Below, piece by piece: positions 17,514 to 26,101 of a DNA stretch of 64,000 bases. This DNA is from CBDCCT01 sp965214995 (GTDB taxonomy: Bacteria > Deinococcota > Deinococci > Deinococcales > Trueperaceae): positions 3,162,001 to 3,226,000 of the forward strand of contig CBDCCT010000002.1 in the NCBI GenBank assembly GCA_965214995.1. The letters are read 5' to 3'. The translations under genes were made by a program, and so were the position numbers. Every line of letters starts with the position of its first letter. Position 1 is the stretch's first letter. The notes beneath the pieces were generated by a model. That model did no database searches. It worked only from the letters and a program-made list of their open reading frames with translations, and was not told the origin of the DNA.

Positions 17514-17528
17514 AGTGGATGCTCCACT
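17514..17528. promoter_or_regulatory. Inverted repeat upstream of the aldo/keto reductase
   Basis: AGTGGA and TCCACT are separated by TGC, giving a 15-bp site about 55 bp upstream of the reductase start. TATACT (minus strand, 17485-17480) between the two could be a -10 box. This is a plausible operator, unproven. Confidence 0.35.
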
Positions 17529-17874
17529 TTGGCTAAACTGAATCTACCCCAACATGAGTCTCATCAAGCTACCAGGAAGTTAACGTGACAAGACCACCTC
17601 AGGGGTGAAGCGTCAGCTTGCAGATAGCGTGATTTTTAACACCTTACAGCTTTTTTACAATTGGGAGGCGAGGGTACATGTCAACCGTAGGGTTTCCCGG
17701 CTCGGGCCACGGCCGTGAGCGAAAGAGACGCCTTCGCGCTTCAGCGTCCCTCAAAAGGTGACACCCGCTCGCCGGGCTAACGGCCGGATGACGCCGCCGG
17801 GGTTGTTAAGCTCTTCCGGAAGGCGACTGAGATGCGTAAGAGTCTTGTAAAGGTTCCTCCTTTAAGCTAACAGG
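17529..17874 (+). other. Possible structured leader before the diguanylate cyclase
   Basis: About 345 bases without a gene. Within 17680-17790 several short complementary pairs occur, for example GACGC/GCGTC and CCCGGC/GCCGGG, so the RNA could fold. I cannot match it to the c-di-GMP, cobalamin or other riboswitch consensus. TAAGCT at 17863-17868 lies 6 nt before the ATG, a spacing like Deinococcus leaderless promoters. Confidence 0.25.
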
Positions 17875-18993
17875 ATGGTCGCCCCCGCTCTCTCCCACCG
17901 TCTCAGCGGCGCTACTCCACCCCCCCTCGAGGCGCTCAAGCGCCGCTTCTACTTGGTCATGCTCAGCCTGCTCGTGCTCTCGGGCGCAGCGAGTACCCTG
18001 CTCTTCACCGAGGGCTACTTTTTTGACAGGGTGTTCACCCCGCTCTTGCTCCTCGTTCTCGCCGGTTTCGCGTTCAGGCTCTGGTGGCGTCCTGCGAGTT
18101 TGCCTCTGGTCGAGCGCGGCGTCACCCTCACCGCGGGCTTAGGCTACACCTTTATCCTGGCCCACACGCTTTATCTTTCGCCCGAGGAGGGCGTCAGAGA
18201 GACGTTCCTAGGAATTTTCAGGCTCTGGGGACCGCTTATCTACGTCTGGGCCTACCTGGCGCTCGGCAGCCGCCGGGGCCTGCTCGCCTCGCTCGCCTTT
18301 TACGGCGCCACCTTGGCAGTGAGTTTCCCTTACCTCCTTTTCTACCCGCCAGAAGACTTAGCCTTTGACGGGCGCTACCTGCTCGGCGACTTTTACTTAG
18401 CCAGCCTCGCCTACATCGCCGGTCTCTACGCCTCTGCCACCTTTCTCGAGCAGCAGGTGAGAGAAGGGGCCAAAGCGGAGGCTTTAGCCCACTACGCCTA
18501 CACCGACCCGCTGACCGGGCTGCCCAACCGCCGCTTGTTGGCGGAAACGCTCGAGCGCAGCTTGCAAGAGGACAAGGCGCTCGGCGTCTTGTTTATCGAC
18601 TTAGACGGCTTCAAGGGGGTGAACGATTCACTGGGCCACCACGCGGGCGACGCGCTCCTTATGGAGGTGGCGACGCGCTTAAAGGGCTGCGTGAGAGGGG
18701 GGGACACGCTCGCCCGCTTAGGGGGCGACGAGTTTGTGGTGGTGCTGCCTGGCTTAAGAAGTAAGGAGGACGCTGTCGGAGTGGCGCACAAAGTTGTCGA
18801 AGCGCTTAGAGAGCCCTTCGTGACCGCAGGAAACACGCTCAGTGTCACGGCCAGCGTCGGCGTCAGCTTCTATCCGCGAGACGGGCTGAGCGCCACAGAC
18901 CTGCTAAGCCAAGCGGACCGGGCGATGTATAGGGCCAAGGCGGGGGGCAAGAACGGCTACCGCGAGGGGGCGGGGCTCGAGCGCTGCCGGTAA
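17875..18993 (+). CDS. Membrane-bound diguanylate cyclase (GGDEF)
   Basis: Makes the second messenger c-di-GMP from two GTP. The protein has 372 residues. About six hydrophobic segments fill residues 22-190, forming a membrane sensor module of no named family. A linker (EQQVREGAKAEALAHYAYTD) leads into the catalytic domain starting DPLTGLPNRRLL near 211. The active-site GGDEF is intact at 283-287, and an inhibitory-site RxxD (RGGD, 274-277) lies exactly five residues before it, so product feedback inhibition is expected. No EAL or HD-GYP domain is present. Given type IV pilus genes elsewhere in the window, control of motility or attachment is possible but not shown. Confidence 0.92.
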   Translation: MVAPALSHRLSGATPPPLEALKRRFYLVMLSLLVLSGAASTLLFTEGYFFDRVFTPLLLLVLAGFAFRLWWRPASLPLVERGVTLTAGLGYTFILAHTLYLSPEEGVRETFLGIFRLWGPLIYVWAYLALGSRRGLLASLAFYGATLAVSFPYLLFYPPEDLAFDGRYLLGDFYLASLAYIAGLYASATFLEQQVREGAKAEALAHYAYTDPLTGLPNRRLLAETLERSLQEDKALGVLFIDLDGFKGVNDSLGHHAGDALLMEVATRLKGCVRGGDTLARLGGDEFVVVLPGLRSKEDAVGVAHKVVEALREPFVTAGNTLSVTASVGVSFYPRDGLSATDLLSQADRAMYRAKAGGKNGYREGAGLERCR

Positions 18994-19132
18994 CGTGCCG
19001 CGGTAGAATCAGGCATGGCCGGTCTCTACCCCGGCTCTGGCGGCCACACTTGAGACGCTTACGACCCGCCCTTCTCGAGCGCCACCAGCGGCTTGTCCCG
19101 GTAAGCGGGCTCGAGCCTTTGGGGGAGGGTAG

Positions 19133-19276
19133 GGTGAAGATTCTCACCACCGTAAACATAAAGGCAAAGAGGTTTTCAAGCGGGTCAAGGCCGAGGCGGG
19201 CGCAGTTGTGGCTATAGAACAGCTCGGGCTGGCCGAAAGCTATGAAGCGCTGTTCCCGCTGTTAAAGGCCGCCTGA
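19133..19276 (+). pseudogene. C-terminal fragment of an unknown gene
   Basis: The reading HHRKHKGKEVFKRVKAEAG followed by VVAIEQLGLAESYEALFPLL ends in TGA that overlaps the next ATG (TGATG), an operon-like junction. An in-frame stop at 19130 cuts it off upstream. The composition is protein-like, but the family is not recognised. It is probably the remaining end of a gene once linked to the SRAP remnant that follows. Confidence 0.35.
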
Positions 19277-19362
19277 TGTGCGGGCGCTACACCGCCACGT
19301 GGGAACCGGAAGTTTTTCAAAAGCACTTCAACGGCGTAAAGCCAAAGCCGGAGATGCTCATG
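19276..19362 (+). pseudogene. SRAP/HMCES-like protein, N-terminal fragment
   Basis: The start MCGRYTATWEPEVFQKHF is the hallmark N-terminus of SOS-response-associated peptidase (SRAP, YedK/HMCES) proteins, where Cys2 crosslinks to abasic sites in single-stranded DNA. Homology stops after about 28 residues. The downstream frame has no relation to the family and runs into the 3' end of the beta-galactosidase gene on the other strand. A truncation, not a working gene. Confidence 0.6.
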
Positions 19363-19464
19363 GATCAGGGTGAGAGACTCAGCGCCCGCCTCACTGCGGC
19401 CAGCTCGGCGGGCTTGATAGCGTCCTCCCGGCGCGCCACCACACGTCTACACCTGTTCTCTTTT

Positions 19465-21465
19465 TTAAGCGTCGCTCGACAGCACCAGCACGCCCTTGGG
19501 CGGCAGCGTCACCTCACCGTTCAATTGCGTGTCGGAGAGTAGGTCGTGGCCTTGCGCGCTCAGCCGCCTTTCCTGGTCCGAATGGTTCAAGACGAAGCGT
19601 AGCCGCGCGTCTCCCCGAACGCGCTCGGTGACCTCGAGCCCCCCTTGTTCCTTTCGCTTTTTAAGGGGCGTCGCAACGTCCGCGAGGTTTAAGAGCCACG
19701 GCGCGAGCGTGTCGTAAAGCGCGCGGTTGCCCGCCGTGCCCACGTAGACTGCCTGACCCCGACCCGCCCGGTTGCGCGTCACCGCCGCTTCACCCCCGTA
19801 ATAGTCCGCGGTGTAACGCGCGACGACTTCGGCACCTTGTGGCGTCACAATGTCGCACCAGACGTTGGCTCGCGCCTCGCCCACGGGCGTGACGGCGGTG
19901 AACTCGAGCCCCTGCCCCGCACCCTCGGGCAGCGAATCATAATCCTCAATGGTGATGCCGCAGAGCTCGGCAAGTAAACCAGGTAAAGGCATGTCAACAA
20001 CCGCGTTGGCTTCATCCTTGACGCCGCTCCGCAGGGTTGTAAGAAGCGTTCCGCCCGCTTCCACGAACGTCTTGAGGCGTCCGGCCAGAGCGTCGTCTAG
20101 GACGTACAGCGCGGGCGCGGTGACGAGCTTGTAGCGCGACAAGTCCGCGTCCGGCGGCACGATGTCAACGGGAACGTTCAGGCGGTGGAAGGCCTCGTAG
20201 ATGGTGGCAAAGTGCGCCGGATAACTGAAGTTGGGATTGTTGGCCTGCACCTGAAAGGCGAAGCGGCTGTCGTAGTCGAGGAGCATGGCGACCTCGGCGT
20301 GGACGCTAGACCCCTGGATAGCGTCACCTATGCGTTTGAGCTCGAGCCCCATCCCCTTAAGCTCCTCAAAGCGCCGCCCCTTGGTCCCGTCGTGGTTTAA
20401 AAGCCCGTGCCAATATTCTTCAGCACCAAAGCGCGCCGTGCGCCAGCGGAAGAAGATCATCCCGTCCGCGCCGTGAGCAATCGCCTGATACGCCCACAGC
20501 CTGAGCTCGCCGGGGCGCGGCGTGACGCTCACGATGTCCCAGCCGCCCGGACCCGACTGCTGCTCCATCATCCAAAAGTTTTGCCCTTTAAGACCGCGCA
20601 TGGTGGCGTGACCGAGCGCGAGGGCGCTTTCGTTGACCCTCTCTTTCATGTCCCAAAACCCGCGCGGGTAGTTGTCCCACGTGACTAAATCCAAATCTTC
20701 AGCGAGGTCGAAGTAGTTGAGCTGGCTGTAGCCGAAACCCATGAAGTTATGCGTGACGAAGTGTTTAGGGCACCTCTCGCGGAGGATGTCGAGTTGGAGC
20801 TTTTGATAGTTCACATAGACATCGGACGCGAAACGCTTAAAGTCGAGCGCCAAGCCAGGGTTGTGTGACGGCGCGGTGCTTAAAGGTACGGGTACCTCGG
20901 CCCAGTCGTTATAAGCGTGACTCCAAAAGACGGTGCCCCACGCCTCGTTGAGCGCGTCCAGCGTTCCATACTTTTCTCTTAGCCAACCCTGAAACCTCTC
21001 GCGGCATACCTCGCAGTAGCAGCGGTCGCCGAACTCGTTGTCTATTTGCCAGCCGATGACACTCTCATGGTCTTTATAGTGCTCAGCCAGCGCCGTGACA
21101 ATCCTCTCGGTGTGCGCGTGATACGTCGGGTGGCTCGGGCAATACTCGCGGCGGTGGCCGTAGGGAAGGCGCACGCCGTCCTCGCGCACCAAAAAGAGCG
21201 TCTCGTCTTTGTTCATGAGCCAGGGCGGGGCCGAGGCGGTTGGCGTACCCAAGATGATGCGGATGTCACGTTCGGCGAGCATAGCAATCGCGCGGTCCAG
21301 CCAGGCGAAGTTGAAGCAGCCCTCGGTGGGCTCGAGCCTGGCCCAGGCAAACTCTGCCAGACGCACCGTGTTGACGCCTATCTCCTGCATAAGCCGCGCG
21401 TCTTCGGCCCACCTCGCTTCCGGCCAGTGTTCGGGATAATAGTCCACGCCAAAAGGGAAGCTCAC
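19465..21465 (-). CDS. Beta-galactosidase, glycoside hydrolase family 42
   Basis: Hydrolyses terminal beta-galactosides. It has 666 residues, the usual GH42 length, and no signal peptide, so it acts on imported sugar. The opening FGVDYYPEHWPEARWAEDA is diagnostic. The acid/base Glu144 is in WQIDNEFG and the nucleophile Glu301 in MMEQQSGPGGW. Cysteines 109, 149, 151 and 154 correspond to the zinc-binding cluster of Thermus-type GH42 enzymes. The C-terminus has the trimerisation and beta domains. It overlaps the dioxygenase gene by 4 bp and is the last gene of the LacI-controlled sugar operon. Confidence 0.95.
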   Translation of the reverse strand: MSFPFGVDYYPEHWPEARWAEDARLMQEIGVNTVRLAEFAWARLEPTEGCFNFAWLDRAIAMLAERDIRIILGTPTASAPPWLMNKDETLFLVREDGVRLPYGHRREYCPSHPTYHAHTERIVTALAEHYKDHESVIGWQIDNEFGDRCYCEVCRERFQGWLREKYGTLDALNEAWGTVFWSHAYNDWAEVPVPLSTAPSHNPGLALDFKRFASDVYVNYQKLQLDILRERCPKHFVTHNFMGFGYSQLNYFDLAEDLDLVTWDNYPRGFWDMKERVNESALALGHATMRGLKGQNFWMMEQQSGPGGWDIVSVTPRPGELRLWAYQAIAHGADGMIFFRWRTARFGAEEYWHGLLNHDGTKGRRFEELKGMGLELKRIGDAIQGSSVHAEVAMLLDYDSRFAFQVQANNPNFSYPAHFATIYEAFHRLNVPVDIVPPDADLSRYKLVTAPALYVLDDALAGRLKTFVEAGGTLLTTLRSGVKDEANAVVDMPLPGLLAELCGITIEDYDSLPEGAGQGLEFTAVTPVGEARANVWCDIVTPQGAEVVARYTADYYGGEAAVTRNRAGRGQAVYVGTAGNRALYDTLAPWLLNLADVATPLKKRKEQGGLEVTERVRGDARLRFVLNHSDQERRLSAQGHDLLSDTQLNGEVTLPPKGVLVLSSDA

Positions 21466-22391
21466 AGCATGTCCTCCAACGACCAGTGGTTGCTCCAGCG
21501 CGCGTCGATTTCGTCACGCACGTTCTGGTAGCGAATATCGGTCGAAAGCCGGATGCGCCCCCCATCGTCGGTATTGTCGAGCGAGGCGTGAATCATATAA
21601 GGGCTATGTACCACCATGTCGCCCGCCTCAAAGTCGGCGGCGAGCCAGCGCGCGCCGAACTTATCGGCCATCGCGGGCAAATCCTTGCCGACCCAACCGC
21701 CCTCCGCCATGTTCTTGTTGTAGGCGCTGATACGCTCTTCGGGTGAAAGTTCAGCATTCTGACGGCTAAACTCGGCCTCCATCTCCCGGCCTAATCTATC
21801 CGAGCCCTCGAGATAAACGAGCCCGCCCATCTCCAAGGGGATGTCGCCCAAAGGAATCCAGCTAGACACGACGCTGTCGGTGCCGCCACGTAAGTAGATA
21901 AGGTCGTAGTGCGCGGGCGTGGCCCACGCGCTCCCCGGTGTCAGGTAGCGGATGATTTTGCGCTTGTGCAGGTACGAGGGGCCGTCTAAAAAGGCGTCGT
22001 AAAACCTCCACAGGCGGGGGTGTAAACAGAACGACTCGTAGGCGGCGGTGCGGGCTTGTTCCATCAAAACCTTGTTGGTTTGCCGCTTGTCTTCCGTTCC
22101 CGAATAAACGCCGTCTCCCGGGTCGGTGCCAGGTTCCAGGAGTCCGGTAGGCTCGAACGCTGCGAAGAAACGGCGGCGGAACTCCAAAACTTCGTCACGC
22201 GGGAAAAAGCCTTTCAGCCACAGATAACCCTGAGCGCGGTAGCGTTCTTTCAGGGTTTCCAGCGGGGTCTTAGGGTCGCTCGGTACTAAGGAACCGAGGC
22301 GCTCCGGCGCGCTCGAGAGGCCAAAGCCGTTGCTCGTCAGGGGGCGCTCGTTCAAGCGGGGATGTCGTGCGGATATGGCCTCTTGGCTCAC
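21462..22391 (-). CDS. Phytanoyl-CoA dioxygenase (PhyH) family protein
   Basis: A predicted non-heme Fe(II)/2-oxoglutarate oxygenase, about 309 residues from GTG 22391. This start has AAGGTG five bases upstream; an earlier GTG at 22454 lacks a ribosome-binding sequence. The iron triad is visible as His and Asp in TPAHYDLIYLRGGTD and a distal His in VHSPYMIHASLDN, with the 2-oxoglutarate-binding Arg in GRIRLSTDIRYQ. PhyH-type proteins often occur in sugar operons of this sort with unknown substrates. It is separated from the upstream MalG gene by about 245 bp that include the MITE copy, and overlaps the beta-galactosidase start. Confidence 0.85.
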   Translation of the reverse strand: MSQEAISARHPRLNERPLTSNGFGLSSAPERLGSLVPSDPKTPLETLKERYRAQGYLWLKGFFPRDEVLEFRRRFFAAFEPTGLLEPGTDPGDGVYSGTEDKRQTNKVLMEQARTAAYESFCLHPRLWRFYDAFLDGPSYLHKRKIIRYLTPGSAWATPAHYDLIYLRGGTDSVVSSWIPLGDIPLEMGGLVYLEGSDRLGREMEAEFSRQNAELSPEERISAYNKNMAEGGWVGKDLPAMADKFGARWLAADFEAGDMVVHSPYMIHASLDNTDDGGRIRLSTDIRYQNVRDEIDARWSNHWSLEDML

Positions 22392-22546
22392 GGTTTCACC
22401 TTCTAAAGATTTGTGCTCGAGATCCGTGCGCGTCAACGTCAAAACCTGCTCCACAGGAGGCTATGGGGCACCGTCGCTTTTCTTCTAACTTAAAACCGCA
22501 CTCACACCCGAGGAAGCGGCTCGAGCCCGAGTGGCCCCACTTAATC

Positions 22547-22631
22547 GGCGGTGTACCACTTGTGTATGGCTCTAAACCGGCTCCGTCACCGACGCAAAGA
22601 CACTCGCTCAAACACACAATTCGGGACACCT
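22547..22631 (-). mobile_element. MITE-like element, copy 2, inside the sugar operon
   Basis: An 85-bp non-coding segment flanked by CCACTTAATC at 22537-22546 and 22632-22641. The right duplication contains the stop codon of the MalG gene, so insertion occurred exactly at the gene end. The ends are imperfect inverted repeats of the form GGxGGTGTxCC...TTGTGT. It matches copy 1 at 9142-9227 in reverse orientation. Confidence 0.75.
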
Positions 22632-22635
22632 CCAC

Positions 22636-23505
22636 TTAATCAAGCGCCCCCGCCGTCACGCCCTCGATAAAGCGGCGCTGAAAGGCGAGGAAAATAATCA
22701 GCAGCGGGATGATGCTAATAATGGACGCCGCCATCTGCACGTTGTAGACGGTGCGCCCGACGGGGCCAATCAGCGAGCGGATAAGCAGCGGCAGGGTGAA
22801 GTTTTCGGGCGACTTAAGAATCACGAGCGGCCACAAAAAGTCGTTCCAAGCGCCCATAAAAAAGATGAGCCCCAGGCTAACAAGCCCCGGCGAGACCACA
22901 GGCACGATGACGCGCCAGTAGATGCCGAACTCCGACGCGCCGTCGATGCGCGCCGCGTCCAGCAGTTCGTTGGGAATCGTCGAGATGAACTGGCGCATAA
23001 AAAAGATGCCAAAGGCGTTGGCCGCGCCCGGAATGATGAGCGGCCAAAAGGTGTCAATCCACGTTAAATCGCGCATGATGAGGTAAAGAGGCACCATCGT
23101 CACGACAAAGGGAATCATCAAGGTGGCGAGCAAAAAGATGAACAGCCCCGAGCGGCCCGGAAAGCTGTATTTGGCGAAGCCGTAGCCGCCCAGTGAGCAA
23201 AAGAAAAGGCTAAGGAAAGTAAAACTCGTCGAGATGAAAAGCGAGTTCCAGAGGATGCGAAAAATGTTGTACTCGGTCACGAGGTAGCGGTACGAATCCA
23301 GGTTGAAGTTTCTGGAGATGATGATGGGCGGAAAGCCGAAAATCTCGTCGGCGGGTTTGAGCGAGGTCGAGAGCATCCAAACGAAAGGCAGCAGCATGAA
23401 AGCGGCCACAGCCACGAGGAAGCTGTAGAGCAGGACGTTCTCGAGCCGCCGCCTGGCGCGCACCCCGGACGACGGCGCGGGTCTCGTTCCAACGGTTGTT
23501 GCCAC
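22636..23505 (-). CDS. Sugar ABC transporter permease, MalG type
   Basis: Inner-membrane permease of the CUT1 carbohydrate-uptake class, 289 residues with about six membrane segments. The EAA loop NELLDAARIDGASEFGIYWR is near 183-202. The N-terminal LPFVWMLSTSLKPADEIFG is a MalG hallmark and GGYGFAKYSFPGR near 107 another. It pairs with the MalF-type protein encoded 9 bp upstream. No MsmK/MalK-type ATPase gene lies in the operon, which is common because such ATPases are shared. The stop codon lies in the target duplication of the MITE copy. Confidence 0.93.
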   Translation of the reverse strand: MATTVGTRPAPSSGVRARRRLENVLLYSFLVAVAAFMLLPFVWMLSTSLKPADEIFGFPPIIISRNFNLDSYRYLVTEYNIFRILWNSLFISTSFTFLSLFFCSLGGYGFAKYSFPGRSGLFIFLLATLMIPFVVTMVPLYLIMRDLTWIDTFWPLIIPGAANAFGIFFMRQFISTIPNELLDAARIDGASEFGIYWRVIVPVVSPGLVSLGLIFFMGAWNDFLWPLVILKSPENFTLPLLIRSLIGPVGRTVYNVQMAASIISIIPLLIIFLAFQRRFIEGVTAGALD

Positions 23506-23514
23506 GGTATCCCC

Positions 23515-24447
23515 CTACGTGCGAGCGCGCCCGACGAAGCGCAGCTGCAAGAGCGACAGCACGATGATGATGGCAAAGTAGACATAAGACATCGCCGAGG
23601 CGTAGCCGAAGCGGAAATTGCCAAACGCCTGGCCGAAAATGTCTAGAATGGGCGTGATGGTCGCGTTCATCGGTCCTCCGCCGGTAAGAATATAGACCTC
23701 GGTAAACAGGTTGAACGAGCCCATCGTCGACAAGATGACGACGAAGAGAATCACCGGGCGCATCATCGGGGTGGTGATGTAAAAGAAAGACTGCACCGCG
23801 TTGGCACCGTCCACCCTGGCCGCGTCCAAGACCTCTTTGGGAACGGTCTGCAAGCCAGCGAGCATAATCACCATGTTGTAGCCCAGGTAGTGCCACAAGA
23901 TGAGCAGCGTCAGCGCGACGCGCGCGCCCCAGATGGACTCCAACCACGGCACCGCCGGAAGCCCTACCACGCCCAGCATGATGTTGACGAGGCCGTTTTT
24001 TTGCTCGAGCAACAACCGAAACGCAAAACCCGCCGCGACCATGTTGGTGATGTAAGGAACGAAGATGATAGTCCGGAAAATCCCGAAACCGCGCACGCGC
24101 GGCGAGTTGAGCACCACCGCCAGGATGAGCGCGAACAGGACCATCGGCGGCACCGATAAAAAAAAGATGATGACGCCGTTTAACATCGACTGCCAGAAGA
24201 CCGCGTCGCTCCAGAGCCGCACGTAGTTGTCAAAGCCGACGAACTCTATGGGGCCGAAGCCCTTCCACTCGGCGAAACTTAAGTAAACCGAGAAGAGAAA
24301 CGGGTACACGCCGAACACGGCGAAAGCCAGAAAAAAGGGCGCGATAAAGAGGTAGGCCCAGCGCGCCCGGAAGATTTGCCGCCCCAGCGAGTCGCGCTTG
24401 GGGGCCGCGCGCTCCGCGGCGCGCGGTGTAACCTTGGAGTCAATCAT
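23515..24447 (-). CDS. Sugar ABC transporter permease, MalF type
   Basis: CUT1-class permease, 310 residues. The first membrane segment (WAYLFIAPFFLAFAVFGVYP) and YLSFAEWKGFGPIEFVGFDN are standard. The EAA loop is KEVLDAARVDGANAVQSFFY near 200-219, and YILTGGGPMNATITPILDIF near 251 is conserved in the family. It follows the binding-protein gene across a 47-bp gap with a hairpin, and precedes MalG by 9 bp. Substrate is probably a galactoside or related oligosaccharide, inferred from the GH42 enzyme in the same operon. Confidence 0.93.
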   Translation of the reverse strand: MIDSKVTPRAAERAAPKRDSLGRQIFRARWAYLFIAPFFLAFAVFGVYPFLFSVYLSFAEWKGFGPIEFVGFDNYVRLWSDAVFWQSMLNGVIIFFLSVPPMVLFALILAVVLNSPRVRGFGIFRTIIFVPYITNMVAAGFAFRLLLEQKNGLVNIMLGVVGLPAVPWLESIWGARVALTLLILWHYLGYNMVIMLAGLQTVPKEVLDAARVDGANAVQSFFYITTPMMRPVILFVVILSTMGSFNLFTEVYILTGGGPMNATITPILDIFGQAFGNFRFGYASAMSYVYFAIIIVLSLLQLRFVGRART

Positions 24448-24465
24448 CGGGAAACCTCAAAGGGA

Positions 24466-24482
24466 GTCGGGCTTGGCCCGAC
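24466..24482 (-). terminator. Intercistronic hairpin after the sugar-binding protein gene
   Basis: GTCGGGC (24466-24472) and GCCCGAC (24476-24482) form a 7-bp stem with a 3-nt loop; on the minus strand the sequence TCCCTTTG follows. Such a partial terminator or RNA stabiliser would let binding protein be made in excess of permeases. Confidence 0.5.
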
Positions 24483-24494
24483 CCCCGTGTTGAC

Positions 24495-25796
24495 CTAGCG
24501 AACGTCCTGCCTGATGGCGTTGGCGGCCTCTTGGAGGGCCTCCTCGGCGGTGGCGTTGCCGGTCGCGTATTTTTGGATGGCGGTGGCGACGTAGCCGTTC
24601 ATCAGCGTGTAGTTGGGGCCGTAGATGTAGGCCTGCGGAATCTCTTGAGCGACCTCGATGTAAAGTTCTCTCACCTCTTGACCGCCGAAAAACGGGTCGG
24701 GTTCGTTAAAGATTGGGGCGTCGTAGGTCGTCTCGAGCGAGGGCAAAAAGTCGGACGCGGCGAACAGCTCTATCTGGCTCTCCTCGCGGCCCAACATGAA
24801 CTCGGTAAAGGCCCAGGCGGCGTCTTTGTTCTCGCTCTGCTCCGAAATAACGAAGTTCGAGCCGCCGTCGTTCGCAGCGCGCACCTGGCCCACGTCCATC
24901 GCGGGCATCAAAGCCACGCCCCACAAACCTTCCGTGCCGGGCGCTATCCAGTCTTTCAAAAAGGTGCCCATCCAGCCGGCGATGACGAGGGTGGCGACGG
25001 GGCTGTCCTCGCTCGCAAGCTCGGCGTACCAGCCGTCGGTCCACTCGAGCTGGTCCGACAAAAGTCCTGCGTCCCAGAACTGACCGAGCATCTCCAAAGT
25101 GGCGACGTTTTGGGGGCTGTCGACGGTGATGTCGCCTTGTTCGTTGTAGTAGCCCAAGCCCTGCTGCCAGAGCATCATCTCAAAGGAGCGGGCGTAGTTG
25201 TTGGCCTTGTTCTGGGCGAAGCAGTCGCTGCCGGTCGCCTCTTTGATGGTCTGACAAAGCTCTAAATAGTCGCTCCAGGTCGCCACGGAGTTGCTTACCT
25301 CTTCAGGGTCGGTCGGCAGGCCCGCCGCCTCGAACACGTCGCGGCGGTAGTACATCACCACGGGGCCACTGTCCCAGGGCATCGCGTAGTAGCTGCCTCC
25401 CTGCTCGGCCTGCGTCCACTTGAACTGGTTGACGTCGGTCAGGTAGGGCTGGACCTGCTCGGTGAGGTCGGCCAGGCCGCCGAAATCGACGAACTGCGCC
25501 AGATGGCTGCTCTCGACGAGCGCCACGTCGGGCGCGCCAACCCCGGAAGAGATGGCGAGCTGCAACTGTTGGTAGAGGTCGGCTGTCGCGTAGTCTACAA
25601 TGTTGACCTCAACGTCCGGGTACTCGGCCTTGAAGTCGTCCAAAAGACCGCTGTTTCTGATGGGGTCCATCGCGGCTTTCCAGCCCCAGACGGTAATCTC
25701 ACCCGAGGGTTGGGCGTCTTGCGCTCCACTCAAAAGACCAAAGGCCATAAGAAGAACGGCTGCGAGGGTTAAACGGCTCTTTTTTGCTCGAGTCAT
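24495..25796 (-). CDS. Sugar ABC transporter substrate-binding protein, SBP family 1
   Basis: Secreted sugar receptor, 433 residues. A signal peptide (KKSRLTLAAVLLMAFGLLSG) covers about residues 5-24. The mature start ITVWGWKAAMDPIRNSGLLD and the motifs EYPDVEVNIVDYATADLYQQ and YYAMPWDSGPVVMYYRRDVF are typical of maltose/lactose-type receptors, as is AWAFTEFMLG near the C-terminus. It is the first gene of the LacI-controlled operon, reading toward MalF, MalG, PhyH and GH42. A lactose, galacto-oligosaccharide or arabinogalactan-type ligand is inferred from the beta-galactosidase. Confidence 0.92.
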   Translation of the reverse strand: MTRAKKSRLTLAAVLLMAFGLLSGAQDAQPSGEITVWGWKAAMDPIRNSGLLDDFKAEYPDVEVNIVDYATADLYQQLQLAISSGVGAPDVALVESSHLAQFVDFGGLADLTEQVQPYLTDVNQFKWTQAEQGGSYYAMPWDSGPVVMYYRRDVFEAAGLPTDPEEVSNSVATWSDYLELCQTIKEATGSDCFAQNKANNYARSFEMMLWQQGLGYYNEQGDITVDSPQNVATLEMLGQFWDAGLLSDQLEWTDGWYAELASEDSPVATLVIAGWMGTFLKDWIAPGTEGLWGVALMPAMDVGQVRAANDGGSNFVISEQSENKDAAWAFTEFMLGREESQIELFAASDFLPSLETTYDAPIFNEPDPFFGGQEVRELYIEVAQEIPQAYIYGPNYTLMNGYVATAIQKYATGNATAEEALQEAANAIRQDVR

Positions 25797-25977
25797 ATTG
25801 TTATCCTCCTGACTAACGTTTGCGGAGCGAAAAGGTCTGTAACACTTCCGACAGGTTTTGACCGCTCCTTTCGAGCAGCGGGGCTCTCAAACTTGGTCCG
25901 ATTCGGGCGGGTCGGTCTGCCAAAGGGTGAAGGTTTACTGGCCGCGTCTCACTCACGTCGTGCTCTACAGCTAAAAT

Positions 25978-25991
25978 TGTGAACGCCCACA
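25978..25991. promoter_or_regulatory. Candidate LacI-family operator, sugar operon side
   Basis: Read on the minus strand the site is CTGTGGGCGTTCACAA and directly follows the -10 box TAAACT, so a bound repressor would cover the transcription start. The twin at 26185-26198 in front of lacI is identical in 15 of 16 bases and has the same placement relative to its own promoter. Confidence 0.55.
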
Positions 25992-26021
25992 GTTTACCCC
26001 ACGCGACGCCCCGGTTGTCAA
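25991..26021 (-). promoter_or_regulatory. Candidate promoter of the sugar operon
   Basis: On the minus strand TTGACA (26021-26016) and TAAACT (25996-25991) are separated by 19 bases, a non-ideal spacing that suggests a weak or regulated promoter. Four tandem TTTGACAG units lie just upstream (26031-26062). Confidence 0.45.
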
Positions 26022-26030
26022 GGGTCTCTA

Positions 26031-26062
26031 CTGTCAAACTGTCAAACTGTCAAACTGTCAAA
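26031..26062 (-). repeat. Four perfect tandem 8-bp repeats
   Basis: CTGTCAAA occurs four times in a row. On the minus strand the unit is TTTGACAG, each containing TTGACA, the -35 consensus. The array lies immediately upstream of the sugar-operon promoter. With 8-bp periodicity the copies do not face the same side of the helix. Confidence 0.85.
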
Positions 26063-26101
26063 GCAACATAGAATCAGATTTCTCCTGCCTGAACGCGCGG
26101 A

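Noticed and set aside
26031..26062. CRISPR array
   Set aside because: Units are 8 bp without spacers; it is a simple tandem repeat. No cas gene is present anywhere in the window.
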